Assembly: GCA_030726915.1 (NCBI GenBank)
Contig: JANRCR010000031.1
Coordinates: forward strand, 1 to 64,000
DNA length: 64,000 bases
Reading direction: 5' to 3'
Source of the DNA: Candidatus Nanopelagicales bacterium
GTDB taxonomy: Bacteria; Actinomycetota; Actinomycetes; S36-B12
Shown: piece after piece, positions 25,470-33,707 of the stretch
Numbering within the stretch: the stretch's first letter is position 1
Layout of the letters: every line of letters begins with the position of its first letter
The notes under the pieces: generated by a model
The model's database searches: none
Told to the model about the DNA's origin: nothing
Seen by the model: only the letters and a program-made list of their open reading frames with translations
Translations under genes and position numbers: made by a program

Positions 25470-27596
25470 ATGCGCGCAAATCGGACGTTGCCCATAGCCG
25501 CTGCATCTCTCCTTCTCCTGGGGTCCGTGGCGATCCCGGTCGCCGCGGGGGCCGCGCCTGGCCTGGCCTACCCGCCCGCCGAGCGGTCAACGCACGTCGA
25601 CACCTACTTCGGCGTCGACGTCGCGGACCCCTACCGCTGGATGGAGGATCCCGAGGACGCGCGCACGCAGGCGTGGGTCGACGCGCAGGCGAGTCTTGCC
25701 TCGACGTACCTCGAAGGCCTGCCCACCCGCGCCGCGCGCGCCGAGCAGATGGCCGAGTTGCTCGAGCAGCCCTTGTTGGGACAGCCCGTGAGCGCAGGGG
25801 GAAGGCTCTTCTGGATTGCAAACGATGGCGTGCAGGCGCAGTCGGTGCTCTACCAGTCGTCGGGCGGCATCAAGGAGGGCGCGGTCCTGCTCGACCCCAA
25901 CACGCTCTCCGCTGACGGCACCGTCTCACTCGCGTCCTGGTCCCCCAGCCCCAACGGGCGCTACGTCGCATGGGCCAGCTCCGACGGCGGATCGGACTGG
26001 CAGACGTGGCGCATCCGTGATGTACGCACAGGTAGGGACCTGCGCGCGGTCCTGCGCTGGTCAAAGTTCGTCGGCGCCGTATGGGCGCCAGACTCCTCCG
26101 GCTTCTACTACGTGCGGTACCCCACGCCGACGGACCCGCTGGAGTCAGTCAACGTCGGCATTCAGGTCCGCTTCCACCAGCTCGGACGATCGGGCGACAC
26201 CTCGACGCTCATCTACACCGACAGGCAGCGCCCCGAGACGTTCGCGGTGCCGGTCGCCGCCCCCGGTTTCGATCGTCAGTGGATCTCCCTCGGGGCGCCC
26301 GAGGGCGGCAACGGCCTCGCCTACAACGCCGGCTCCCCCACGAATCCGCGCATTCGGATCCTGCCTCTCCCGCAGGATCTGTCCTCCTACTCCATCATCA
26401 CGCAAGGACGCAACCACATCATCGTGCAGACCGACCGCGGGGCTCCTCAGTCGAGGATCGTGCGCATCCGGCTGGACAGGCCGGGGCCGCGGCACTGGCA
26501 GGAGATCGTGCGCGAGCGGGCCGATGCGATCGACCAGGTGGGCATTGTCGATCGCCAGTTCGTGGTCGTCTATCTCTCTGACGCCGCGAGCCGCGTGCGC
26601 ATTTTCTCGCCGCGGGGGCGTGCTCTCGGCACCCTGCCGCTGCCCGGCATCGGCCAGGTGCTGCGAGTCTCCGATCGGGAGGGCCCCGGCGGCTTCCTCT
26701 CCTACACGAGCTTCACTCAGCCCAGACAGGTGCTCACGTTCACTCCGAGGGACCGGCGCACACGCGAGTGGTACTCCGCACCCGTGCCCTTCGACCCTGC
26801 CGACTACATCACCGAGCAGGTCTGGACGACGAGCAAGGACGGCACGCGCGTGCCCGCTTTCGTCAGCCGACTGCGCAGTGTGACCCCCGGACCGTCCACG
26901 CCGACGTGGCTTTACGGATACGGCGGCTTCAACATCTCCGAAACCCCGGCATACTCACCCGATGCGATCGCGTGGATGCAAGAAGGCGGTGTCTACGTCG
27001 TCGCAAACATCCGCGGTGGTGGGGAGTTCGGTCGGAATTGGCACCGCGCGGGCACTCTGCTGCGCAAGCAGAACACCTTCGACGACTTCATCGGAGTCGC
27101 CGAGTGGCTTATCGCGGAAGGCCAGACGTCGCCCGCGCACCTGGTGGCTAACGGGATCAGCAACGGCGGCCTGCTGGCCGGCGCCGTGCTCACCCAGCGC
27201 CCCGATCTCTTCGCTGCTGTCATCCCTGAGGTCGGCGTACTCGACATGCTGCGCTACCAGTACTTCACCATCGGCTACGGCTGGGCGAGTGACTACGGCC
27301 GCAGCGACGACAGTAAGGAGATGTTCGAGTACCTCCTCGGTTACTCACCCCTGCACACCGTGCGCGCGGGCGTGGACTATCCGGCGACGCTCGTCATGAC
27401 CGCCGCACGGGACGACCGGGTCGTGCCCGCGCACAGCTTCAAGTTTGCCGCCACGCTGCAGCACGCCAACCCCGACGGGGAGCCGATGCTCATCCGCATC
27501 GAGACGCAGGCCGGGCACGGCGCGGGCTCCTCACTGCAGCAGCGCATCGATCGGTCCACGGACCGGTTGGCCTTCATGGACGCCCACGCGGGCTAG
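25470..27596 (+). CDS. Secreted prolyl oligopeptidase family serine peptidase (S9A)
   Basis: About 708 residues. A signal peptide is evident (MRANRTL, then a hydrophobic core ending near AAGAAPG). The seven-bladed propeller domain begins with VDTYFGVDVADPYRWMED. The catalytic domain has Ser564 in NGISNGGLLAG, Asp648/649 in AARDDRVVPAHS and His683 in AGHGAG. These enzymes cleave after proline in short peptides. The ATG at 25470 is preferred to a GTG six bases earlier because it gives a standard signal peptide. Divergent from gntR; not obviously part of the methyl-group pathway, though proline or peptide scavenging would fit a heterotroph. Confidence 0.93.
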   Translation: MRANRTLPIAAASLLLLGSVAIPVAAGAAPGLAYPPAERSTHVDTYFGVDVADPYRWMEDPEDARTQAWVDAQASLASTYLEGLPTRAARAEQMAELLEQPLLGQPVSAGGRLFWIANDGVQAQSVLYQSSGGIKEGAVLLDPNTLSADGTVSLASWSPSPNGRYVAWASSDGGSDWQTWRIRDVRTGRDLRAVLRWSKFVGAVWAPDSSGFYYVRYPTPTDPLESVNVGIQVRFHQLGRSGDTSTLIYTDRQRPETFAVPVAAPGFDRQWISLGAPEGGNGLAYNAGSPTNPRIRILPLPQDLSSYSIITQGRNHIIVQTDRGAPQSRIVRIRLDRPGPRHWQEIVRERADAIDQVGIVDRQFVVVYLSDAASRVRIFSPRGRALGTLPLPGIGQVLRVSDREGPGGFLSYTSFTQPRQVLTFTPRDRRTREWYSAPVPFDPADYITEQVWTTSKDGTRVPAFVSRLRSVTPGPSTPTWLYGYGGFNISETPAYSPDAIAWMQEGGVYVVANIRGGGEFGRNWHRAGTLLRKQNTFDDFIGVAEWLIAEGQTSPAHLVANGISNGGLLAGAVLTQRPDLFAAVIPEVGVLDMLRYQYFTIGYGWASDYGRSDDSKEMFEYLLGYSPLHTVRAGVDYPATLVMTAARDDRVVPAHSFKFAATLQHANPDGEPMLIRIETQAGHGAGSSLQQRIDRSTDRLAFMDAHAG

Positions 27597-27836
27597 CCCG
27601 TCCCCGAGGATTCCTCCCGTGCAGACAGCCGCGCCGCGATCCACCGCGGGGACGGTCGCCATGTCCTACCTCGCCGCGGCGGGGGCCTTCGTCACGGCAC
27701 TCATCGCGGAATGTCAGTTCCACCGGGAGCGTGTTCATTGACCCGGGATTACCCCGGCAACAACGCCAAGGCGAGAAGCCACATAGCATCGTGGCACTAG
27801 ATCGTTCCGATGTGTGTTTGCTTGGAGGTGCTCGTT
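27597..27836. other. Intergenic stretch without a recognisable gene
   Basis: 240 bases between the peptidase and the histidine phosphatase. Only a 26-codon open frame (from ATG at 27661) is present and matches nothing I know. Base composition becomes AT-richer towards the right end. It is the left side of a patch that ends with a transposase remnant. Confidence 0.5.
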
Positions 27837-28631
27837 GTGAAGTCGTCGAGGGTTGTGGTGCTAGCGCTCTCGGCCACGTTGTTTTTTTGTCTTGCTCTTG
27901 CGATCTCATTCGCGTGGGGTGCGTTGGTCGTGAGACACGAGATCTTTCCTTACCAGGCCCTCGAGGCAGTTCCAGTTTTTGCTCTCGAAAGTGAGAAGGA
28001 CCAAGCGGGCGTTTCTGCTGCTGATAGGTACTGGGCTCAGAAAGTTATTGATGGGGGATACATCCTTCATTTCAGGCATGCGCAGCGTGAGAAGTGGAAC
28101 GACGTTGCGGCATTTGACGCCTATGACCTGCTCCGGGGGAGTGGATCTGCCGCAGAGTCGTATGCGAAAGCCGTGTGTCTGACTGAGCAGGGAGTGGAGG
28201 AGAGCCGACTGATTGGCAGCGTCTTCCGGCTGCTGAATGTCAAGGTGGCGCGAGTCATAGCCTCACCGTCCTGTCGGGCAAAGGAGACGGCGCAGTATGC
28301 GTTCGGGCGGATTGACGGAATCGACAACTCGCTCCTTCATCGCACGGCGATTCCTCCGGAGCAGTGGGATGGCTTTGCCGCGCAACTGAGAAGCTTGATT
28401 CTGTCCATCGATGTCCAGCCGGGCACGAACGTCGTGCTGTCGGGTCATGGTAGAACGCTAGGTGACGATGGCGATCGTGTCATTGATGTAGACGAGACAC
28501 AGGACGTTGATGGGCGAGATGAAACTGGGTTTGTCGTACTCGAAAGGGTTGAGGGCAAGGTCATCGCTCGACACAAGTTCACGAGCTTCAAGAATTTCGT
28601 GAATGCCATCCTTGAGGTGCCTCTCACGTAG
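27837..28631 (+). CDS. Membrane-anchored histidine phosphatase family protein (phosphoglycerate mutase-like)
   Basis: 264 residues from GTG 27837, chosen because GGAGG lies 8 bases upstream. One N-terminal hydrophobic helix (VVVLALSATLFFCLALAI region) anchors or exports the protein. The phosphatase core has the phospho-accepting His81 in HFRHAQR, a second Arg in SPSCRAKETA and the late His in VVLSGHGRTL. The substrate is unknown; exported relatives act on phospho-sugars or lipids. The gene is visibly richer in A and T than its neighbours (including a run of seven T near the start) and is followed immediately by a transposase fragment, so acquisition by transfer is likely. Confidence 0.82.
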   Translation: MKSSRVVVLALSATLFFCLALAISFAWGALVVRHEIFPYQALEAVPVFALESEKDQAGVSAADRYWAQKVIDGGYILHFRHAQREKWNDVAAFDAYDLLRGSGSAAESYAKAVCLTEQGVEESRLIGSVFRLLNVKVARVIASPSCRAKETAQYAFGRIDGIDNSLLHRTAIPPEQWDGFAAQLRSLILSIDVQPGTNVVLSGHGRTLGDDGDRVIDVDETQDVDGRDETGFVVLERVEGKVIARHKFTSFKNFVNAILEVPLT

Positions 28632-28652
28632 GTGAAGGCACATCGCGTTGTC

Positions 28653-28810
28653 ATCCGGGATCACCCTGGCAGAACGAGTTCGTTGAATCGTTCAACAGCA
28701 CGTTCCGTTATGAGCTCTTCGTCATCGAGATGTTGCACAGCCTTCGTGAGGCCAAGATGATGTCCGAGGACTATCGGCAGCACCACAGCAAGGTCCGGTC
28801 CCCAGATGCG
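28653..28810 (+). pseudogene. IS3-family transposase (OrfB) 3' remnant
   Basis: The frame reads HPGSPWQNEFVESFNSTFR followed by ELFVIEMLHSLREAKMM and EDYRQHHSKVR. This is the end of the DDE integrase core of IS3-group transposases: the GSPWxNxxxESFN block with the catalytic Glu, then the LxEAxxxxxxWRxxYNxxRPH block. No upstream part of the core, no orfA and no terminal repeats are visible, and the tail has lost the RPHSSLGY ending. It is a truncated relic. Confidence 0.8.
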
Positions 28811-28879
28811 CGCATAACGAGGCCATTGTTTGCGGCCCGCACCTATCTTCTTCACCGTTCTTCGGGAGATTTTGCGAGG

Positions 28880-28987
28880 AAAACTCACTCGAATTCCCGA
28901 AGAACGCAGACTCCCGAAGAATCCGGACCCCCGGGGAACCCGAATTCCCGAAGAACCCGGGAAACCCGGACTCCCGGGGAACCGTGA
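28880..28987. repeat. Cluster of short TTCCCGAAGAAC/CCCGGGGAACC-type repeats
   Basis: About 100 bases built from imperfect reiterations of CCCGAAGAA and CCCGGGGAA units, with several small inverted pairs (for example TTCGGGA with TCCCGAA). It lies between the transposase relic and the stop end of the DUF1638 gene, so it may double as a terminator for the long minus-strand operon, but the internal reiteration looks like replication slippage. Confidence 0.55.
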
Positions 28988-28992
28988 AGAGG

Positions 28993-29604
28993 TCAGGGCG
29001 TGAAGAGGTTGTCCAGGGTCTGGGTCAGGCGACCGGGGGCCGCGACGATGTCCAGGGGCAGGCCGAGACGATCGGCGGCCCGCTGCGCTGCCCGCTCCAG
29101 GTCGGGCGTCCGCCGTCCCGCCAGCCACACCACTCGCGAGTAGTGCCGGAAGTAGTCATCGAGCAACTCCGGATGGCGATCCAGTCCGAGTTCGCGCCAG
29201 ACCAGCCGATCAAAGGACAGCACGAGGAAGTCAGTCAGCACGTAGGTGCCCGGCTCGGCGTCCCAGATCGCTGTCATCTCGGACTCGCCGGCGTACACGT
29301 CGTAGCAGTGTCGACCGGGCAGTCGTCGTACGCCGAGCCGGTCACACACCTCATCCAGGGCGCCGTAGGTGCCGCAATCCGCGTAACCGATCGCGATCTC
29401 GTCGTAGGTGCCGCGCAATGTCGTGATCACCCGCTCCACCTCAGCCGCGATGCGTTCGGGCCGGTTGTGCAGAAGCGGTGGCAGCGGATGGATCGCCACC
29501 TCGACACCAGATTCCGCAATCCACGCGGAAGCATCTGCGCTCAGTGCACCACACAGGATGAGGGCCCGCCGTGGCTGGGCGCTATCAGGGGAAGGCGAGC
29601 TCAT
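28993..29604 (-). CDS. DUF1638 domain-containing protein, corrinoid methyltransferase operon member
   Basis: 203 residues from MSSPSPDSAQ, overlapping the end of the RACo gene by 20 bases. The core reads ALILCGALSADASAWI, DEIAIGYADCGTYGALDEV and RLPGRHCYDVYAG, then YVLTDFLVLSFDRLVW, matching DUF1638, a family of unknown activity often found with methylamine- or betaine-type corrinoid methyltransferases. Conserved Cys and His residues (YADCGTYG, GRHCYD) hint at metal or corrinoid handling. It is the last gene of the minus-strand operon. The longer open frame upstream is antisense noise within the RACo gene. Confidence 0.82.
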   Translation of the reverse strand: MSSPSPDSAQPRRALILCGALSADASAWIAESGVEVAIHPLPPLLHNRPERIAAEVERVITTLRGTYDEIAIGYADCGTYGALDEVCDRLGVRRLPGRHCYDVYAGESEMTAIWDAEPGTYVLTDFLVLSFDRLVWRELGLDRHPELLDDYFRHYSRVVWLAGRRTPDLERAAQRAADRLGLPLDIVAAPGRLTQTLDNLFTP

Positions 29605-31444
29605 CGACGAACCGGTCGTTGAAGTCGGTGCGATCAGAGAGCTCGACGTAATGAATTTCGTCCAGGAGGGCGGTGGCACCGTGGCGCTCGGGGTCGGACA
29701 GCAGCGCCATTTTGGCTCCCTCGCCCGCGACGTTGCCCGCGCTGATGATGCGCAGCGCGGGGATCTGCGGCACGAGCCCGATCGTGATGGCGCTCGTCGC
29801 GGATAGGTAGGTGCCGAAGGATCCGGCCAGCAGCACCTGCTGGATCTCGGACTCATCGACGCCGAACTCCTCGAGGAGCAACTTCCACCCGGTCGAAATG
29901 GCGGCCTTGGCGAATTGCAACTCCCGCACATCGCGTTGACTGAGCACAACGTCGGACCCATTACCGGATTCATCCGAGGTAGCGAGGATGAACAATCTCT
30001 CGCCATCGCGCTCGACAAAGCGCTCTGCCAGATCCGGGCGCAACTCCTGGACGCGTTCCTGGGCCAGGAAGCGACCGGTTTGGTCAAGGAGTCCCACGCG
30101 AGAGAGTTCAGCGATGGCGTCCACGAGACCGGAGCCGCAAAGCCCGACGGGAGCGGCATCGTCAATCACCTGGAGCCTCAGTCCCTCGTCGGTGATGGCG
30201 ACGACCTCGATGGCGCCTGAAGCCGCTCGCATGCCGCAGCGGATGGATGCCGCCTCGAATGCAGGCCCGGCCGGGGCAGCCGTCGCGACCAGCCGTTCGC
30301 CGTTGCCGAGCACGATCTCGCAATTGGTCCCGATATCGATGAAGAGGCGCAACCGCTTGTCGCGGTCCATACCGGATGCCAGGATGCCGGCGATGATGTC
30401 GCCACCCACGTAGGCGCCCAGATGGGGAAAGACCATGGCCGGTGCCTGCGGGTGAATGTGCACGCCCAGATCAGCCGCGAGCAGTCCTTCGTACGACGCC
30501 GTGGCCAGGATGAAGGGTGCGACACCGAGCGGCTCGGGGTCGATCCCCAGGGCGAGTTGGACCATCGTGGCATTGCCCGCGAGTGCTACCTCATAGACCG
30601 ACTCCCGTGAGATACCGGCCTGTGCACACACATCCCCGGTCAGCTCGTCGAGCGTGGCATGCGCCAAGGCGCTCAATCGGCCGAGCGAATCAGGATCCAG
30701 CATTGTCGAGCTGATCCGGCTGATGACATCCGCGCCGAAGGGCTGCTGCTGGTTGAGCATGGACGCGACGGCAATGGGTGCCCCCGTGGTGAGGTCCATG
30801 AGGGTGGCCACCACCGTGGTGGTCCCGAGGTCGTACGCCACTCCGTACGACACCGACGTCGTATCTCCTGGTTCGAGCCCAATGAGGTGAGTGCCGACGA
30901 TCACGGCCGTCACCTCCCACTGGGCCGCACGCAAGGTGACGCCGAGGGTGCGCAACACGGCGGGATTGACCTGCACCTCAAGGTCATCAAGTGCGTCGAG
31001 GATGCGACGCACATCCGTGCGCTGATCACTCAGCGTCGCGTCCTCAAGTCGCAGGAATCGCTTCTGCACGGCTGGCCGTAGGATCACCTGACGTCCGACA
31101 CCCACCGTCGCCGCCTTGGGGCGCGTCGTCAGTTCAGGTATGTCGATTTCGACATCGCGTGTCGCAGTGGCCATGCAGGCGAGGCGCCAGCCATCGGCGA
31201 GTTGTTCGGCGCTGAGAGCTCGCTCATCAAGCGGGGAGATCGGCGTATCCGCATCCACGAAGCGGACCTTGCACTTCTTGCAGGTGCCGTGTCCACCACA
31301 GGTGGAGTCGATGGGCACGCCGTTCCACAGGGCGGCATCGAAAACGCTGACACCACCCGGCACGCGCACGGATTTGCCCGAGGGCTGGAACTTCAGGCTG
31401 ATGCGCGATGGGCCAGTCTGCTCCTCGCCCGCGGTCTGGCTCAT
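29585..31444 (-). CDS. Reductive activator of corrinoid proteins (RACo-like; 2Fe-2S plus ASKHA ATPase, DUF4445)
   Basis: 619 residues from MSQTAGEE, with a 4-base overlap with the upstream methyltransferase gene. The N-terminal plant-type ferredoxin domain binds 2Fe-2S through Cys49, Cys55, Cys58 (STCGGHGTCKKC) and Cys90. A middle linker follows. The rest is the DUF4445 ASKHA-type ATPase with phosphate loop YDLGTTTVVATLMDL and later ADLGVHIHPQ and IDIGTNCEIVLGNGERL. RACo proteins use ATP to reduce cob(II)alamin, formed by accidental oxidation, back to the active cob(I) state. Its presence strongly supports a working corrinoid methyl-transfer system. The source of low-potential electrons is not apparent here. 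Confidence 0.93.
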   Translation of the reverse strand: MSQTAGEEQTGPSRISLKFQPSGKSVRVPGGVSVFDAALWNGVPIDSTCGGHGTCKKCKVRFVDADTPISPLDERALSAEQLADGWRLACMATATRDVEIDIPELTTRPKAATVGVGRQVILRPAVQKRFLRLEDATLSDQRTDVRRILDALDDLEVQVNPAVLRTLGVTLRAAQWEVTAVIVGTHLIGLEPGDTTSVSYGVAYDLGTTTVVATLMDLTTGAPIAVASMLNQQQPFGADVISRISSTMLDPDSLGRLSALAHATLDELTGDVCAQAGISRESVYEVALAGNATMVQLALGIDPEPLGVAPFILATASYEGLLAADLGVHIHPQAPAMVFPHLGAYVGGDIIAGILASGMDRDKRLRLFIDIGTNCEIVLGNGERLVATAAPAGPAFEAASIRCGMRAASGAIEVVAITDEGLRLQVIDDAAPVGLCGSGLVDAIAELSRVGLLDQTGRFLAQERVQELRPDLAERFVERDGERLFILATSDESGNGSDVVLSQRDVRELQFAKAAISTGWKLLLEEFGVDESEIQQVLLAGSFGTYLSATSAITIGLVPQIPALRIISAGNVAGEGAKMALLSDPERHGATALLDEIHYVELSDRTDFNDRFVDELAFP

Positions 31445-32304
31445 CCGGTCGCGGCCGCCTGCTTGGCGCGATGCGCGGCAATCCAGGTCGCGCCCCATTC
31501 GTCATTGCCCATCATGAGATCGGCGGCCTTGACCGCGGTGATGATGTGCGTCGTACGAGCGTCCATGATGGCGCTGGTCAGGCCTGCGTGCATGGCCATG
31601 GGGATGAAGACAGCGTTGAGAGTGTGGCGATCAGGCATGCCGAAGGACACATTGGATGCGCCGAGTGTGGTGTTGACGCCGATCTCGGTGGAGATGAGGT
31701 GGATTGCCTCCATCGTCTTCATGGCGAGCGTGTGGTCGGCTCCGATCGGCATGGCGAGCGGGTCCACGACGATGTCCTCGATGGGGATGCCGTACTCATC
31801 CGTGGCGATGCCGACCAGGCGCTTGGCGAGCTCAAGCCGGCGGTGGGGATCCTCCGGGATGGCCTCTTCATCGTTGGGGAGCGCGATGACAGCAGCGCCG
31901 TACCTCTTGACGAGCGGAAGGATGAGGTCGAGTCGCTCTCGCTCCATCGTGACCGAGTTGACGAGTGCCTTGCCCTCGTAGGCCGCCAGCCCGGATTCCA
32001 GTGCCTCGACGATGGAGGAGTCGATGCACAGGGGGACGTCGGTGATGGACTGCACGAGTCGCACCGCGTCGCCGAGCAGCTTGACCTCGTCGATGAGCGG
32101 AGCTCCCATGTTGACATCAAGCATCATGGCGCCGCCCGCGATCTGATCCGCGACGTCGATCTCGACGGCGGAGAGGTCCTCGACGCGAAGTTGCTCCTGG
32201 AACTTCTTGCGCCCCGTCGGGTTGATGCGCTCGCCGATGATGCAGAACGGCTGATCGGGCCCGATGGTCACGCTGGAGCGCGCCGAGCTGAGGACGGTGT
32301 GCAT
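31441..32304 (-). CDS. Methyl-corrinoid:tetrahydrofolate methyltransferase (MtgA/MtvA-like, pterin-binding domain)
   Basis: 287 residues from the ATG at 32302-32304, with AGGAG four bases upstream. The TIM-barrel pterin-binding fold shows FCIIGERINPTGRKKF (the entry motif of the MetH/AcsE/MtgA family), GGAMMLDVNMGAP, and VPLCIDSSIVEALE, with NSVTMERERLD and VDPLAMPIGAD further on. It should move the methyl group from the methylated corrinoid protein to THF (or the reverse). It lacks the MetH homocysteine, B12 and SAM domains, so it is not methionine synthase. Neighbours (corrinoid protein, RACo, MttB-type enzyme) fix this role. Confidence 0.9.
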   Translation of the reverse strand: MHTVLSSARSSVTIGPDQPFCIIGERINPTGRKKFQEQLRVEDLSAVEIDVADQIAGGAMMLDVNMGAPLIDEVKLLGDAVRLVQSITDVPLCIDSSIVEALESGLAAYEGKALVNSVTMERERLDLILPLVKRYGAAVIALPNDEEAIPEDPHRRLELAKRLVGIATDEYGIPIEDIVVDPLAMPIGADHTLAMKTMEAIHLISTEIGVNTTLGASNVSFGMPDRHTLNAVFIPMAMHAGLTSAIMDARTTHIITAVKAADLMMGNDEWGATWIAAHRAKQAAATG

Positions 32305-32311
32305 GGCTCTC

Positions 32312-33259
32312 CTAGTGCGAAGTGGTCCCGGAGGCGGTCGCCACCGGGTCGAAAGCGGGGCCGATTCCCAGATCGCGGACGAGTCGCTCAAGCGATCCGT
32401 CATGGCGAAAATCGGTGAGGTGGATCCCTGATACTCCGGGGAGGGACAGGGCGTGGCGACTGATATCGAGAGTCAGTTGGTAGGACGCTTCCGCAATGGC
32501 TTCCTTGTCTCCGGCGCCTGCCACACTCGCAATCACATCGACAGGAATCGAAATCCCCGGCACGGCGTCATCCATGAAGGACAGCGCCTTGGCGGACTTC
32601 GTGAGCACGACCGTGGGGAGGAGTGCCGTGGTGCGGGTGACACCCACCTCCACGCAGCCACGGACGAAGGCCTCGAGGCGCTCGGGGTAGTAGCCGATTT
32701 GCAGTTGCAGGAATCGAGCGCCAGCCTCGGCCTTTTTGAGTGCGCGTTGAACGCGGTAGTCCAGGGGCGGCGCAAAGGGATTCTCGACGGCACCGACAAA
32801 GAGGGTGGGCGGTTGTTTGATTGCGCGGCCGGAGAGGTAGTGGCCCTCCCCGAGGCCCGCCGCTACCTTGATCAACTGGGTGCTGTCGAGATCGAAGACG
32901 CGCCGTGCCTCCGGCTCATCACCTGCGGTCACATCATCACCGGTCAGGCACGCGATGTTTTCGACGCCAAAGAGGCTGGCACCCACGATGTCTGCCTGCA
33001 TGGCGATGCGGTTTTTGTCGCGGCAGACGACCTGCATGATCGGCTCAAGGCCAAACTGCGACATGGCGATCGCGATCGACGTATTGGACGCGTGCGCGTG
33101 AGCTGCGGGGTTGTCGGTCGCATTGACAGCGTCGACAAACGGACGGAGCTCATCCGCTGCGCGCTCGATGGCCTCCAGGCCACCCCCGTCGATGCTGGGA
33201 AACTCCGCCGTCACCACCGGCCGGCGGCCCTCGGCGATCAGGGTCGAGAGGCGACTCAT
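32312..33259 (-). CDS. metF: Methylenetetrahydrofolate reductase family protein (MetF)
   Basis: 315 residues, TIM barrel with MetF features: VVTAEFPSIDGGG near the start, MQVVCRDKNRIAMQADIVG, NIACLTGDD and QLQIGYYPERLEAFV. FAD would be the cofactor. In this operon it is probably used to oxidise methyl-THF made from betaine methyl groups to methylene-THF. It overlaps by four bases with the MetV-like gene upstream, like the metF-metV pair of acetogens. This is probably a second MetF beside a biosynthetic one elsewhere, which I cannot verify. Confidence 0.88.
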   Translation of the reverse strand: MSRLSTLIAEGRRPVVTAEFPSIDGGGLEAIERAADELRPFVDAVNATDNPAAHAHASNTSIAIAMSQFGLEPIMQVVCRDKNRIAMQADIVGASLFGVENIACLTGDDVTAGDEPEARRVFDLDSTQLIKVAAGLGEGHYLSGRAIKQPPTLFVGAVENPFAPPLDYRVQRALKKAEAGARFLQLQIGYYPERLEAFVRGCVEVGVTRTTALLPTVVLTKSAKALSFMDDAVPGISIPVDVIASVAGAGDKEAIAEASYQLTLDISRHALSLPGVSGIHLTDFRHDGSLERLVRDLGIGPAFDPVATASGTTSH

Positions 33260-33705
33260 GAGTGGAATCCCTCGGGCAGGCTGGTTGGGTCATCGATCTC
33301 CACCATCGACGCGCCCGGGACGGCGGAGTGGGCATCGTGTGCCGCGCCCTGCCATCCCCGGGGGGTGCGCTGATCGCGCTTGGTGACGAAGTTGACCCAG
33401 GATGACGTGCCCTGCAGTCGGTTATCGACGGGTGGGCGGAGGTCGTTGAACTCCTCCTCCCAGTGACGGGGCATCGCGGGTGAATGACTGCGGTGTTCGG
33501 CGGTGACCCACACGCATCTCATGTCGGGCTTGACCTCGCAGTTGCCGTTCTCGCGCACCCCTCCGCACGGCCCGTTCCGCAGTGTCTTGGGGCACGTCAT
33601 GGGGCAGGTCATACCGGTGGAATGCAGGACGCATTGACCGCACATGCGGCAGTCCCACACCGGCTTCTTGACGGCATGCTCGATGAGGGGGAGGAGCTTG
33701 GGCAT
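33256..33705 (-). CDS. MetV-like cysteine-rich partner of MetF (methylenetetrahydrofolate reductase C-terminal-type domain)
   Basis: 149 residues with a cysteine-rich N-terminal half: Cys19, 22, 25, 34, 38, 47, 56 and 64 (WDCRMCGQC, MTCPMTCPKTL, NGPCGGV). This is the MTHFR C-terminal/MetV zinc-binding or iron-sulfur-type domain that partners MetF in acetogens. The remaining part is polar and ends in LPEGFHS. It begins 2 bases after the corrinoid protein gene and overlaps metF, so the two subunits are likely made together. Confidence 0.87.
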   Translation of the reverse strand: MPKLLPLIEHAVKKPVWDCRMCGQCVLHSTGMTCPMTCPKTLRNGPCGGVRENGNCEVKPDMRCVWVTAEHRSHSPAMPRHWEEEFNDLRPPVDNRLQGTSSWVNFVTKRDQRTPRGWQGAAHDAHSAVPGASMVEIDDPTSLPEGFHS

Positions 33706-33707
33706 AC

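Noticed and set aside
28880-28987. Possible CRISPR array
   Set aside because: Repeats are too short and imperfect, with no regular spacers, and no cas gene is nearby.
30178-31505. Several 90-130-codon frames within the RACo gene
   Set aside because: Out-of-frame shadows of the RACo gene, which has intact ferredoxin and ATPase motifs.
31441-32304. Dihydropteroate synthase or methionine synthase
   Set aside because: The pterin-binding fold is shared, but the GERINPTGRKKF entry motif, stand-alone length and the corrinoid gene neighbours fit a methyl-corrinoid:THF methyltransferase.
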